Below, piece by piece: positions 30,103 through 39,093 of a stretch of 64,000 nucleotides of DNA. The notes under the pieces were generated by a model. That model searched no databases. It was not told where the DNA came from and saw nothing but the letters and a program-made list of their open reading frames with translations. The position numbers and the translations under genes are program-made. The number at the start of each line of letters is the position of its first letter. Position 1 is the first letter of the stretch. This DNA comes from Pseudofrankia saprophytica (GTDB taxonomy: Bacteria > Actinomycetota > Actinomycetes > Frankiales > Frankiaceae), in NCBI RefSeq assembly GCF_000235425.2, contig NZ_KI912266.1, forward strand, positions 1,409,823-1,473,822, written 5' to 3'.

Positions 30103-30921
30103 TCAGCTCGAGGGAGCGAGCGGCGGCCAGTCCGCCGGGATGGCCGCCGTGGGCAGGCGACCGAGCAGCCAGCGCAACGTCTCCTGGGTCGAGGCCCGCA
30201 CGGTGACCACCCGTGGACCGGCTCCGCAGGCGCGTGACGGCCGGTCGCCCGGCGCCAGCAGCACGGTGACCTCCGGTGGCAACCGTCCCGGCAGGCGCGC
30301 CGCGCTCCACGCCCACTCGGCGTCGACGTAGGTCGCCGGCAGGTCGGCCCAGCCAGGACCGCCCTTGTCGACGAGCCCGAGGTCGACGAGATGTACCTCG
30401 ACCTCACGCCAGCGCGCGAAGACCAGGTCGGCCAGGCTCGTCGGTGCCCCTCGGTGGTAAGCGAGCCCGGTCCGCCAGACATCGACGTGGGTGCGGTCCC
30501 AGGCGCGTTCGAGCGCCACGATGGCCCTTGCCAGGTCATCGCGGATCACCGCCGCCGGTCGGAGGGCGGCCGCGTCCAGGTCCGTGGCCGGCCTCGTCTC
30601 GGCCTGGACTGCCCGCCTCGCGACCGTCGCGGCCTCGGACGCCCCCTCGAACAGCCCGGCGTGGGTGTCGGCGTCGTGAGCCAGGTGGCTCAGCACGTGC
30701 CCGACGGTCCGGCCGGAAAGCAGCGACGGGCGGGCGACGACGTGGTCATCGACGGCCGAGGCGAGGGCGAGCAGCCGCCGATGCCCGGTGGCCACGCCCG
30801 CGAGCAGGTCGTGCGGGACCGGCGAGGGGACGTAGCCGGAGCCGGCGGGCGTGACGTGCGTCTCCCGGGCGGACGGTGGGATGCCCGGCTCCCGGGTGCC
30901 GGACCGAGTCTCGGTGGCCAC
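30103..30921 (-). CDS. Maleylpyruvate isomerase/DinB-fold protein (mycothiol-dependent type)
   Basis: About 272 residues. The DinB-like helical metal-binding region VGHVLSHLAHDADTHAGLFEGA and the preceding LLAGVATGHRRLLALASAVDDH match the MDMPI N-terminal domain. The middle, FARWREVEVHLVDLGL, carries the third conserved His. The C-terminal SCP2-like part, VTVLLAPGDRPSRACGAGPRVVTVRAS, is also typical. Such enzymes use mycothiol and a divalent metal to isomerise or detoxify small organic substrates. The start is unclear. GTG 30921 is one candidate without a strong ribosome site. Confidence 0.75.
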   Translation of the reverse strand: MATETRSGTREPGIPPSARETHVTPAGSGYVPSPVPHDLLAGVATGHRRLLALASAVDDHVVARPSLLSGRTVGHVLSHLAHDADTHAGLFEGASEAATVARRAVQAETRPATDLDAAALRPAAVIRDDLARAIVALERAWDRTHVDVWRTGLAYHRGAPTSLADLVFARWREVEVHLVDLGLVDKGGPGWADLPATYVDAEWAWSAARLPGRLPPEVTVLLAPGDRPSRACGAGPRVVTVRASTQETLRWLLGRLPTAAIPADWPPLAPSS

Positions 30922-31642
30922 CAGCTCACGATGGGCCACCCCGGCCCGCCCGTCCAACCGAGCCTCCGCGGGCCACGCCGCCTGTCGGACGGCCCGAGGC
31001 CATGCCGCGACGTCGCCCACCCATGGACCGCGTCCCCAGGACCGCGTCCTGGACGCTGCCCATCCACAGCCGACGTCGACGTGGTCGAACGTCGTTTGGG
31101 CTGGCCGTGGCCCGCACGATGCCCGTGGGTGGTCGACGTCGCCGGCGAGACGTAGCCGGCCAGCTGGCGGGCGTCCCACGACGCTGCCCGTCCCGGCGGA
31201 GGCGCTGACCCACCCGAGGAGTCGTTCGGAGTAGGTCACGGTCCGTGGCTTGGACCTCACTGGTGCCCCTGGGGCTTCCCGGACACGCTCCGCCCGCACG
31301 CTGACCACCTGAAGGGCAGTGCCACGTCGAGACCACGTCGGCTGGTATCCATCCGTGTGCGGACACTTTCCCTGGGGGAGCAGCGTCACCCGAACGCCCC
31401 GGGACCGCGCTCGGCGTCCTCGGCCGGTCCACGCAGGTGGCGGGTCCGCGGGGTTTCCGGCTGGCCGACGCGCCGGCGAACGCCCGGGAGCGGAATCCCT
31501 GGCGCGAGGCGTCGATGGGCCCCGATTCAGCCGGGAAATCGAACCTTTACGTCGGATCCCTTGTCGAGGTCTTGTTCCGCTGTCAGTCTGGCTCGGCGTC
31601 AGTGCGTAACTTCTACGGGTTGCCGTAGATCTGTCACGGAAA
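30922..31642. other. Gene-free spacer before the polyamine operon
   Basis: About 720 bp between the divergent isomerase-fold gene and potA. I see no coding sequence with family features. It has a few GTCGACGT-type partial repeats near 31060-31140. It should contain both divergent promoters, but none is clear. Confidence 0.4.
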
Positions 31643-32920
31643 GTGAGAAGGGCGGGTGCGAGCTTGGCGGTGACCGCGGACGAGGGGCCGGTGTCCGCCG
31701 TGGACGCGGTGGATGATGCGACGTCGCTGTCCACCCAGGTGTCCACGACGGTGCCCACGGGTGGAACGGGTGACACCTCGCCCGCGATCGAGCTGGTCGG
31801 CGTCGCGAAGGAGTACATGTCGCGCCGCGGCGCGGTGAGTGCCGTCGAGACCATCGACCTGCGCATCACCGAGGGCGAGTTCTTCTCCCTGCTCGGCCCG
31901 TCCGGTTGCGGCAAGACGACCACGCTGCGCATGATCGGCGGGTTCGAGGAGCCCAGCCGTGGCCAGATCCTGCTGCACGGCCTGGACGTGACGTCCGTCC
32001 CGCCGAACAAGCGCGACGTCAACCTGGTCTTCCAGAGCTACGCGCTCTTCCCGCACCTCGACGTCGCGGGCAACGTCGCGTTCGGCCTCAAGCGCAAGGG
32101 CGTCGCCCGCGGCGAGGTACGCCGCCGGGTTGGCGAGATCCTCGACCTGGTCGAGCTCGGCGCGCTCGCCGACCGCCGGCCCCGGGAGCTGTCGGGCGGC
32201 CAGCAGCAGCGAGTCGCGCTCGCCCGCGCGCTGGTCAACCGGCCGCGGGCCCTGCTGCTCGACGAGCCGCTCGGCGCGCTGGACCTCAAGCTGCGCCAGA
32301 CCATGCAGATCGAGCTGAAGCGGATCCAGCGCGAGGTCGGGATCACGTTCGTCTACGTGACGCACGACCAGAGCGAGGCGCTGACCATGTCGGACCGCAT
32401 CGCCGTCATGAACAAGGGCCGGATCGAGCAGCTGGCCGCGCCGCGTGAGCTCTACGAGCGGCCGCGCACCCGGTTCGTCGCCGGCTTCATCGGCGTCTCG
32501 AACGTCATGCGCCGCACCGTGCGCACGGTGACCACCGAGGGGACCGGTCGGGTCGCGACGCTCGACACCGGCGTGGACGAGCGAATGATGATCGACGTGG
32601 TTCCCGAGCTGGGCGAGGTGTCCACCGGCTCGGTGGTCGAGCTCTCCGTCCGCCCCGAGAAGATCGAGATGACCGCCGAGCGACCGGACGGGGACGTCTG
32701 CATCCTGCGCGGGCGGGTCACCGAGGTCGTCTACCTGGGCACCAACACCACCTACACGGTGTTCACGCCGGGGGGTGACGAGCTCACGGTCTTCTGGCAG
32801 AACAGCGCGGACGCGAGCGACCTCGCGAGCCGTGGCGACGAGGTGTGGCTGTCCTGGCGGTCGGACCACTTCTGCGCGCTGGCGCCGGGGGGCGCCGACC
32901 AGGTGCCCACCACCGGCTGA
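31643..32920 (+). CDS. potA: Spermidine/putrescine ABC transporter ATP-binding protein
   Basis: A 425-residue ATPase. Walker A is GPSGCGKTTTLRMIGG, the Q-loop is FQSYALFPHL, the signature is LSGGQQQRVALARAL, Walker B is LLLDEPLGALDLKL, and the switch His lies in YVTHDQSEAL. A TOBE-type C-terminal half (RPEKIEMTAERP) matches PotA/CysA importers. It powers uptake through the two permeases downstream. The start is uncertain: GTG 31643 is used here, but TTG 31664 or GTG 31670 would drop an unconserved segment. Confidence 0.92.
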   Translation: MRRAGASLAVTADEGPVSAVDAVDDATSLSTQVSTTVPTGGTGDTSPAIELVGVAKEYMSRRGAVSAVETIDLRITEGEFFSLLGPSGCGKTTTLRMIGGFEEPSRGQILLHGLDVTSVPPNKRDVNLVFQSYALFPHLDVAGNVAFGLKRKGVARGEVRRRVGEILDLVELGALADRRPRELSGGQQQRVALARALVNRPRALLLDEPLGALDLKLRQTMQIELKRIQREVGITFVYVTHDQSEALTMSDRIAVMNKGRIEQLAAPRELYERPRTRFVAGFIGVSNVMRRTVRTVTTEGTGRVATLDTGVDERMMIDVVPELGEVSTGSVVELSVRPEKIEMTAERPDGDVCILRGRVTEVVYLGTNTTYTVFTPGGDELTVFWQNSADASDLASRGDEVWLSWRSDHFCALAPGGADQVPTTG

Positions 32921-32984
32921 CCCTCCGGGCCACCCACGTAAGCCAAGAACCACAGTTCGACTGCACCCGTGGAGGACCCCCATC

Positions 32985-34301
32985 GTGACGACTCACGACA
33001 GCTCGGACCGTCCCGGCGCGCACCAGGCGCCCGCCCCCGCGACCCTCGGGACAGCGGCCGCCGGAGGTGCGAAAGAAGATCATTCTCGCACCTCCTTTGG
33101 CTCAGCCGTCGACCCGGCGCTCCTGCGCGGGCTGACCCAGCCCAGGCTGGGCCGTCGCGACGTCTTCCGGCTGGGTGGCCTCGCCGGCGCGGCCGCGTTG
33201 CTGGCCGCCTGCGGGGTCAAGGGCGAGAAGAAGGACGACTCGGCCAGCGTCGCGCCCAGCGACTTCTGGGCCGGCAAGACCAAGACCAACACGCTCGACT
33301 TCTCGAACTGGCCGCTCTACATCGACGTGTCGGACGACGGGAAGTCCAACCCGTCGCTGGACAAGTTCAAGGCCGACACGGGGATCAAGGTCAACTACCG
33401 CGAGGACATCCAGGACAACGAGTCGTACTTCGGCAAGGTCCGGCCGAGCCTCGCCGCCGGGAAGTCGATCGGTGCCGACCTGATCGTCATCACCAACGGC
33501 ATCTTCCTCGACAAGTTCATCCAGCTCGGCTATCTCGCGCCGCTCGACCAGGCGAAGCTGCCGACGTTCGCGGCGAACGCGGACGCCAGCGTGAAGAACC
33601 CGTCGTACGACCCGGGGAACAAGTACACGGTCGCCTGGCAGTCCGGCCTCACCGGCATCGCGTACGACCCGGACAAGACCGGCCGGGAGATCACCAGCTA
33701 CGAGGACCTGTTCGACCCGAAGTTCGCGGGCCACGTCGGCATGTTCGGTGACAACCTCGACCTGCCGAACCTGGCGCTCGTCGGCATCGGGGTGAACCCG
33801 GAGAAGTCCACCCCGGACGACTGGAAGAAGGCCGCCGAGAAGCTGAACAAGCAGCGCACCGACGGCATCGTCCGCAAGTACTACACGCAGGACTACATCG
33901 ACGCACTGGCGTCCGGTGACCTGTGGATCTCGATGGCGTGGTCCGGGGACGTGTACCAGCAGGTCGCGGAAGGCAAGAACCTGCGGTTCGTCGTGCCCAA
34001 GGAGGGCGGGATCCTCTGGACCGACAACCTGTGTATCCCGATCACCGCCCAGCACCCGGTCGACGCGATCACCTACATGGACTACGTGTACAAGCCGGAG
34101 ATCGCCGCGATGCTGGCCGAGTACATCAACTACATCACCCCGGTGCCGTCGGCCAAGCAGGACGTCTCCCCGGCGCTCGCCGACTCGCCGCTGATCTTCC
34201 CGAGCGAGAGTGACCTCGCGAAGACCCACCGTTTCCGCGTCCTCACCACCGACGAGGAAACCGAGTGGAACAAGATCTTCCAGCCGGTCTACCAGTCGTG
34301 A
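32985..34301 (+). CDS. potD: Spermidine/putrescine-binding lipoprotein, Tat-type signal
   Basis: A 438-residue substrate-binding protein. The signal is odd: a 56-residue N-terminal extension precedes a twin-arginine motif RRDVFRLG (57-64) and a lipobox LLAAC (Cys76). This suggests a folded lipoprotein exported by Tat. The mature part has the SBP_bac_8 text FSNWPLYIDVSDDG, YREDIQDNESYFGKV and NIPTA-like metal-free pocket stretches, close to PotD. GTG 32985 has GGAGGA upstream. Its stop overlaps potB by GTGA. Confidence 0.9.
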   Translation: MTTHDSSDRPGAHQAPAPATLGTAAAGGAKEDHSRTSFGSAVDPALLRGLTQPRLGRRDVFRLGGLAGAAALLAACGVKGEKKDDSASVAPSDFWAGKTKTNTLDFSNWPLYIDVSDDGKSNPSLDKFKADTGIKVNYREDIQDNESYFGKVRPSLAAGKSIGADLIVITNGIFLDKFIQLGYLAPLDQAKLPTFAANADASVKNPSYDPGNKYTVAWQSGLTGIAYDPDKTGREITSYEDLFDPKFAGHVGMFGDNLDLPNLALVGIGVNPEKSTPDDWKKAAEKLNKQRTDGIVRKYYTQDYIDALASGDLWISMAWSGDVYQQVAEGKNLRFVVPKEGGILWTDNLCIPITAQHPVDAITYMDYVYKPEIAAMLAEYINYITPVPSAKQDVSPALADSPLIFPSESDLAKTHRFRVLTTDEETEWNKIFQPVYQS

Positions 34302-35230
34302 CCGCCGAGTCCGCGGCCCCCGTCGCCCCTGCCCCGGGGGCCCCTGGCCCCCGGGGCAGGCGGCGGGGCGGGCGGTGGCGCTCGCCGCTGGCCCCGTACC
34401 TGCTGGCGCTGCCGGGCGGGCTGTGGCTCGCCATCTTCTTCGTCGTCCCGATGCTGGTCATGCTCTCGGTCTCCCTGCAGACCGGGAACGTCGTGGACGG
34501 CTTCGCGCAGACCTTCCACTTCGCGGTCTACCCCGACGCGATCAGGCAGTACTCCGACCAGTTCATCCGGTCCTTCGTCTACGGCGGGATCTGCACCGTC
34601 CTGTGCGTCGTGCTCGCCTACCCGATGGCGTACTGGATCGCCTTCCACGGCGGACGGCGCCGCTCGACCTACCTGTTCCTGGTCCTGCTGCCGTTCTTCG
34701 TCTCGTTCGTGATCAGGACGGTCTCCTGGAAGTTCCTGCTGGCCGACGACGGCGTGCTGCTGGGCAACCTGAAGGACCTTGGCCTGTTGCCGGGTGACTT
34801 CCGGGTGCTCGCCACCTCGACGGCGGTCATCGGGGGCCTGACCTACAACTCGTTCCCGTTCATGCTGCTGCCGATCTACGTCGCCCTGGAGCGGATGGAC
34901 CCGAAGCTGCTCGAGGCCGCCGACGACCTCTACGCGGGCCGGGCGGCGGTGTTCGGCCGGGTGGTGCTGCCGCTGTCGATGCCCGGCGTGTTCGCCGGGG
35001 TGCTGCTCACCTTCGTGCCCGCGACCTCGGACTACGTCAACGCCTCGATCCTCGGCGGCACGGGCGACACGATGATCGGCAACATCATCCAGACCACGTT
35101 CCTGACGAACGCGGACTATCCGCTGGCGTCCGCGATCTCGTTCATCCTGATGGTGATCCTGCTCATCGGGATCTTCGTCTACGCGCGCGTGCTGGGCACC
35201 CGCGACGTCTTCGAGATGGGCACCCGATGA
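34298..35230 (+). CDS. potB: Spermidine/putrescine ABC permease PotB
   Basis: A 310-residue inner-membrane permease with about six helices, starting with YLLALPGGLWLAIFFVVPMLVMLSVSL. It has the cytoplasmic EAA loop (LLEAADDLYAGRAAVFGRVVLPLSMPGVFAG) that contacts the ATPase. GTG 34298 is chosen because it overlaps the potD stop by 4 nt. The longer frame at 34265 would read through potD. It pairs with PotC. Confidence 0.93.
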   Translation: MTAESAAPVAPAPGAPGPRGRRRGGRWRSPLAPYLLALPGGLWLAIFFVVPMLVMLSVSLQTGNVVDGFAQTFHFAVYPDAIRQYSDQFIRSFVYGGICTVLCVVLAYPMAYWIAFHGGRRRSTYLFLVLLPFFVSFVIRTVSWKFLLADDGVLLGNLKDLGLLPGDFRVLATSTAVIGGLTYNSFPFMLLPIYVALERMDPKLLEAADDLYAGRAAVFGRVVLPLSMPGVFAGVLLTFVPATSDYVNASILGGTGDTMIGNIIQTTFLTNADYPLASAISFILMVILLIGIFVYARVLGTRDVFEMGTR

Positions 35231-36162
35231 GCACGGCCGCGCCCGGTGCCTCGGCTGCGGCCGCGGCCGCCACTGCCACGGCCACGGCAGAAGCCACGGC
35301 CACGTCCACGACGCCGAAGGGCCGGCCCAGGGCCAGGCGTCCGCGCGGCCGGCTCGGCGAGCACCTGCTGCGGTTCTACACCTGGGTGATCCTGCTGTGG
35401 CTGGTCGCGCCGATCATCTCGATGATCGTCTTCAGCTTCAACGACACGCACAGCAAGCAGAACAACACGTGGCAGGGATTCACCCTCACCTGGTGGAAGC
35501 GCATCGGCGCCATTCCCGACCTGACCACCGCGCTGGAGAACTCGCTCACGATCGCGCTGCTGTCGACCCTCATCGCGACCGTGCTCGGCACGATGATCGG
35601 CATGGCGATCGGCAAGCACGCGTTCCGCGGCAAGGGCGCCGTGAACCTGCTGCTGTTCGCCAACATCGCCGCGCCCGAGGTGGTGCTCGGCGCGTCACTG
35701 CTGTCGCTGTTCATCACGCTTGGCATCCCGCGCGGATACCTGACGATCCTCATCGCGCACGCGATGTTCAACATCGCGTATGTCGCGGTGGTGGTCAGTA
35801 CGCGGCTGGCCAGCTACGACCTGAGCCTCGAGGAGGCGGCCCGCGACCTGGGCGCCGGTCCGTTCGCGACGTTCCGGCTGGTCACGCTGCCCATCATCTT
35901 CCCGGGCGTCATGTCGGGTGCGCTGCTCGCGTTCTCGCTGTCGATCGACGAGTACATCATGACGCAGTTCAACGCGGGCGGGACGCTCACGTTCCCGCTG
36001 TGGGTCTTCGGGGCGACCAGGGTCGGCGTCCCGCCGCAGGTGAACGTGATGGCCACGATCATCTTCATGGGCGGTGTGCTGCTCGCCGTCCTGGGCGCGA
36101 CCATCGGCCGAGGCCGGCGCCCTCGACCACCGGCCGAGGACACAGCCAGCGTTCCGGCCTGA
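35227..36162 (+). CDS. potC: Spermidine/putrescine ABC permease PotC
   Basis: A 311-residue permease with an Ala/Thr-rich N-terminus and six helices beginning FYTWVILLWLVAPIISMIVFSF. The EAA loop LEEAARDLGAGPFATFRLVTLPIIFPGVMSG is typical. Its ATG overlaps the potB stop by ATGA, and it completes the operon. The last helix, VMATIIFMGGVLLAVLGATIG, precedes a basic tail. It is probably polyamine specific, although other cation substrates are possible for this family. Confidence 0.93.
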   Translation: MSTAAPGASAAAAAATATATAEATATSTTPKGRPRARRPRGRLGEHLLRFYTWVILLWLVAPIISMIVFSFNDTHSKQNNTWQGFTLTWWKRIGAIPDLTTALENSLTIALLSTLIATVLGTMIGMAIGKHAFRGKGAVNLLLFANIAAPEVVLGASLLSLFITLGIPRGYLTILIAHAMFNIAYVAVVVSTRLASYDLSLEEAARDLGAGPFATFRLVTLPIIFPGVMSGALLAFSLSIDEYIMTQFNAGGTLTFPLWVFGATRVGVPPQVNVMATIIFMGGVLLAVLGATIGRGRRPRPPAEDTASVPA

Positions 36163-36241
36163 CTCGGCGATGTCAGCCGGCCGGGCCTGCGCGCGAACAG
36201 CCCGAACAGCCCGAACCGAACAGCCCGAACAGTTCCGCGGG

Positions 36242-36373
36242 TCAGTCCTGGCCGGTGCTGGCGGAGGTCGCCTCCCGCCACAGATCGATCTGCTCGCCCT
36301 TGTCCCGGCGCCAGCGGGCGGCCAGCGCGGCGGCACTGGCCACCGCGGCGATCAACGCAAGCTTGCGCATCAT
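36242..36373 (-). CDS. DLW-39 family small protein
   Basis: A 43-residue protein on the minus strand. It has one short hydrophobic stretch (MRKLALIAAVASAAALAARW) then RRDKGEQIDLWREATS, containing the conserved DLW that names this actinobacterial family. GGAGAG lies 6 nt before the first of two adjacent ATGs (36373, or 36370). Relatives often sit near the gyrA region. The function is unknown, and it could be a small membrane-associated peptide. Confidence 0.85.
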   Translation of the reverse strand: MMRKLALIAAVASAAALAARWRRDKGEQIDLWREATSASTGQD

Positions 36374-36514
36374 CGGACGCTCTCCTTGTCCTGGTTGCTG
36401 GGCTCCCGCCCCCGCGTCGTCACGGTATCCCGGGGGCCTCGCGGCCGCGATCGGGCGCTGAGCCCGACCTGCCCGGGTTGGCCGCCGGCCCGGCGCTCAG
36501 TGCTGGTAGATGAC

Positions 36515-37057
36515 TCAGTGCTGGTAGGTCGCTCGCAGGACGCCGCGGGCCAGCGTGTGGAACGCGAGATTGAAGCCCACGACGGCGGGCGAGACCGCGT
36601 CGTTGATCTCCAGCTTCGGCACGTCCACCGCGTGGACGACGAACACGTACCGGTGCGGGCGGTCGCCCGCCGGCGGTGCCGCGCCGCCGTAGTTCTTCGT
36701 CCCCCAGTCGCACGCCACGTGGTAGGCGCCCGCGGGCAGACCGGTGAGGTCGCCCGAGGCCGCGCCGGTCGCGAGCTCGGTGACCGAGGCCGGGACGTCG
36801 ACGAGCACCCAGTGCCAGAACCCGGAGCCCGTCGGCGCGTCCGGGTCGTAGCAGCTGATGACGAAGCTGGCCGTCTCGGCCGGGAACCCGGACCAGGACA
36901 GCTGCGGAGAGAGGTCCTCCCCACCGGCGCTGCTGTGCACCTGGGCCAGGGGCAGCGGCTCGCCGTCGGTCAGGTCCGTGCTCGCCACGGCGAAGCCGGG
37001 AGCGGGCGGCAGCAGGTCGAGCGGGTCCGGCGCCAGTGCGCGGTCGGCCAGCGACAT
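36515..37057 (-). CDS. YbhB/YbcL-family phosphatidylethanolamine-binding-like protein
   Basis: A 180-residue PEBP-fold protein. Conserved features are GEDLSPQLSWSGFP, ISCYDPDAPTGSGFWHWVLVDVPASVT (the DPDAP and HW anion-pocket segments) and YGGAAPPAGDRPHRYVFVVHAVD. Bacterial members are of unclear role, probably ligand or lipid binding. It has no signal peptide, so it is likely cytoplasmic. It is divergent from the P-II gene. Confidence 0.92.
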   Translation of the reverse strand: MSLADRALAPDPLDLLPPAPGFAVASTDLTDGEPLPLAQVHSSAGGEDLSPQLSWSGFPAETASFVISCYDPDAPTGSGFWHWVLVDVPASVTELATGAASGDLTGLPAGAYHVACDWGTKNYGGAAPPAGDRPHRYVFVVHAVDVPKLEINDAVSPAVVGFNLAFHTLARGVLRATYQH

Positions 37058-37167
37058 ACGGCGTTCCTCCAGAAGAGCAAGGGTGGGCAGCGCGGCCCGG
37101 CACGCGTCGGCTCTACGCTTTGGCGGAACGAAAACCCGCAGTCCGAGCGCATGAGTGGGGCCTGGTC

Positions 37168-37506
37168 GTGAAGCTTGTCACCGCAATTCTCCGCCCGCAC
37201 CGGGTGGCCGACGTGCGCGCCGCGCTGACCACTTTCGGTATTCATGGCATGACTACTAGCCAGGTAACCGGTTACGGTATGGAACTTTGGCGTACCAGTT
37301 CGTATAGGGGGCAGGCCTTCCACGACGAGACCGTCAGTAACGTTCGGCTGGAGATCGTCACCGACGATGCCGACGCGGAGGACGTCGTCAACGTCATCCT
37401 GCGCTCGGCCGCGAGTACCGCGAGCGGTGCCGGGAAGGTCTGGATCACCCCGGTCCACACGCTGGCCAGGGTGCGTACCGGCGAGCGTGGTACCGACGCG
37501 CTCTGA
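37168..37506 (+). CDS. P-II-like protein without Tyr51
   Basis: A 112-residue P-II family protein of standard length. Compared with GlnB/GlnK it keeps the N-terminus (MKLVTAILRP), Y46, the ATP-binding residues G87, G89, K90, R101 and R103, and the ending RTGERGTDAL. It has F51 in place of the modified Tyr51, E39 in place of Gln39 and N58 in place of Lys58, so uridylylation/adenylylation and classic 2-oxoglutarate binding are probably lost. GTG 37168 is chosen by homology, with AGTGGGG upstream. No amtB or glnD lies nearby. It may be a nucleotide sensor rather than a nitrogen sensor. Confidence 0.88.
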   Translation: MKLVTAILRPHRVADVRAALTTFGIHGMTTSQVTGYGMELWRTSSYRGQAFHDETVSNVRLEIVTDDADAEDVVNVILRSAASTASGAGKVWITPVHTLARVRTGERGTDAL

Positions 37507-37619
37507 GTTCCACCCGCGGCGAGCTCACGTGCCGCGAGTTCCAGACGATGCGTATTCAGATGTCGTCTGTTGTGCCGTGCCGGCCCGAGATGGCGTAAGC
37601 TAACCTCGTCTCGGTCGTC

Positions 37620-37652
37620 CTGCTCGTCGAATCCCCCCGTATCGACGAGCAG
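37620..37652. terminator. Bidirectional terminator between the P-II and DedA genes
   Basis: CTGCTCGTCGA (37620-37630) is perfectly complementary to TCGACGAGCAG (37642-37652), with an 11-nt C-rich loop. A T run (GATTTTTC) follows a few bases later. It lies between convergent genes, so it can stop both. The 400-bp spacer holds no other clear feature. Confidence 0.8.
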
Positions 37653-37907
37653 GCGATCGGGATTTTTCGTGTCCGCCGTGCCTCAGGCGGCTTCACCCAG
37701 GTTCTGCTGCCGCGTCGCGGTGGGCACCGAGCGTGCTCGGCCATCGCTGTCGGAGTTCCAGAAACCCGGGATCCCGTTGGGACGGCGGCCCGCGGCGGAC
37801 GGTCCGCGCCCGCGACACCGTGACGGGTCGGCCTGCGGCTGCGGCTCGCGGCCGTGCGGCTCGCGTAGGTCGGGCAGATCGGGCAGATCGGGGCGGGGGC
37901 CCAGCCC

Positions 37908-38738
37908 TCAACGCCGGTGGCGGCCGCCACCGGCGGCCCGGCGGGGCGGCGCGGTCGACGGCTGGACGGACGGGCGAAGACGCGAGCGGACGAGGACCTG
38001 GGTCGTGTCGTGGCCCATGGGAAGTACCTCGTCGTCCCCCAGCGTCTCGTAGAGCGCGTCGTCGCCTCTCTCAGAGCGGGCGGCGGCGCCAGCGCCAGCG
38101 CGGCGCTTGGCCGAGCGGCGGGCGCGCAGGACCTCGAAGCCGATCGGGACCACCGAGATCAGGACGATGAGGACGAGAATCGCCTCGATGTTGTTCCGGA
38201 TGAAGCCGATCTGGCCGAGGAAGTACCCGAGGGCGGTGACGCCGCAGCCCCAGAGCACGGCACCGACCAGGTTGTACATGACGAACGTGCGGTAGTTCAT
38301 CCGGCTCACGCCGGCGATGATCGGCGTGAAGGTGCGGATCACCGGCACGAAGCGGGCCAGCACGATCGACTGGGGGCCGTGCCGCTCGAAGAAGGCGTGC
38401 GCCTTCTCGACGTTCTCCTGCTTGAACAGCCGAGAGCTCGGGCGGCGGAACAGCGTGGGGCCGACCTTGCGGCCGAACAGGTAGCCGGTCTGGTCACCGG
38501 CCGCGGCCGCCAGGCCGATCAACAGGCAGGCGACCCAGATGGGGGTGGAGACCTCGCCGCGCGCGATCAGCATGCCGAACGTGAACAACACCGAGTCGCC
38601 CGGCAGGAAGAAGCCGATGAGCAGTCCCGACTCGGCGAACACGAGGATCAGGATCGCCACGAGGCCGGCCTTGGCCAGGGTGTCGGCGTTCAGGAAGGCG
38701 GGCAGGGCAAGCGTGTTCGCCGCGATCGAGGTGGTCAC
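37908..38738 (-). CDS. DedA-family membrane protein
   Basis: A 276-residue inner-membrane protein with about five helices. Family motifs are visible: FAESGLLIGFFLPGDSVLF, GDQTGYLFGRKVGPTLF, the FxRHGPQSIVLARFVPVIRTFTPIIAGVSRMNYRTF segment and a Gly-rich re-entrant region. DedA proteins help move lipid carriers or phospholipids between leaflets and are needed for normal membrane potential. The Arg-rich C-terminus RRRSAKRRAGAGAAARSERGD is a poorly conserved cytoplasmic tail. Confidence 0.92.
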   Translation of the reverse strand: MTTSIAANTLALPAFLNADTLAKAGLVAILILVFAESGLLIGFFLPGDSVLFTFGMLIARGEVSTPIWVACLLIGLAAAAGDQTGYLFGRKVGPTLFRRPSSRLFKQENVEKAHAFFERHGPQSIVLARFVPVIRTFTPIIAGVSRMNYRTFVMYNLVGAVLWGCGVTALGYFLGQIGFIRNNIEAILVLIVLISVVPIGFEVLRARRSAKRRAGAGAAARSERGDDALYETLGDDEVLPMGHDTTQVLVRSRLRPSVQPSTAPPRRAAGGGRHRR

Positions 38739-39093
38739 AGTGCGGGCCTCCGGGAGCGGACGCGGACGCGAGGATGGCCAGCCGCCCGCGGGAACGGCAT
38801 GCCCGCCCGTCGATGGCCCAGTCCGTGGGTCCAGATCAGGGTAACCAGCGCCTCCGCTCGCCCGGCCGGCGGCTGCCGGGCGAGCGACCCGACCCGGCCG
38901 CTGTGTCTTGGTTCATACCCGTCGCCGGTGGGGCCTCGCGGTTCCGGTCCAGGACGCGTGATCCCGACGCCGAGTTGGACCTGGGGCCACTGGTTTTGGC
39001 GCAGATCAGTGATCGGTTGTGTCTCCGGCCAAATCGGCCGTCATGGACTCACGTGAAACATTCGCGAACACAGGGGGTGATTAACCTCTATGT
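38739..39093. other. Spacer between dedA and the lipase gene
   Basis: About 355 bp between divergent genes. No coding sequence is convincing. A short GGGGGTGA purine stretch (39073-39080) precedes the lipase start and may act in translation. No strong promoter is recognised. Confidence 0.35.

Noticed and set aside
30103-32022. Full 639-residue frame as one protein
   Set aside because: Only the C-terminal ~270 residues show the isomerase-fold family. The upstream part is antisense to potA and has no conserved text.
37580-37625. IdeR-like half-site (AGCTAACCT) upstream of the terminator
   Set aside because: Only half of the palindrome is present, and it lies between convergent genes.
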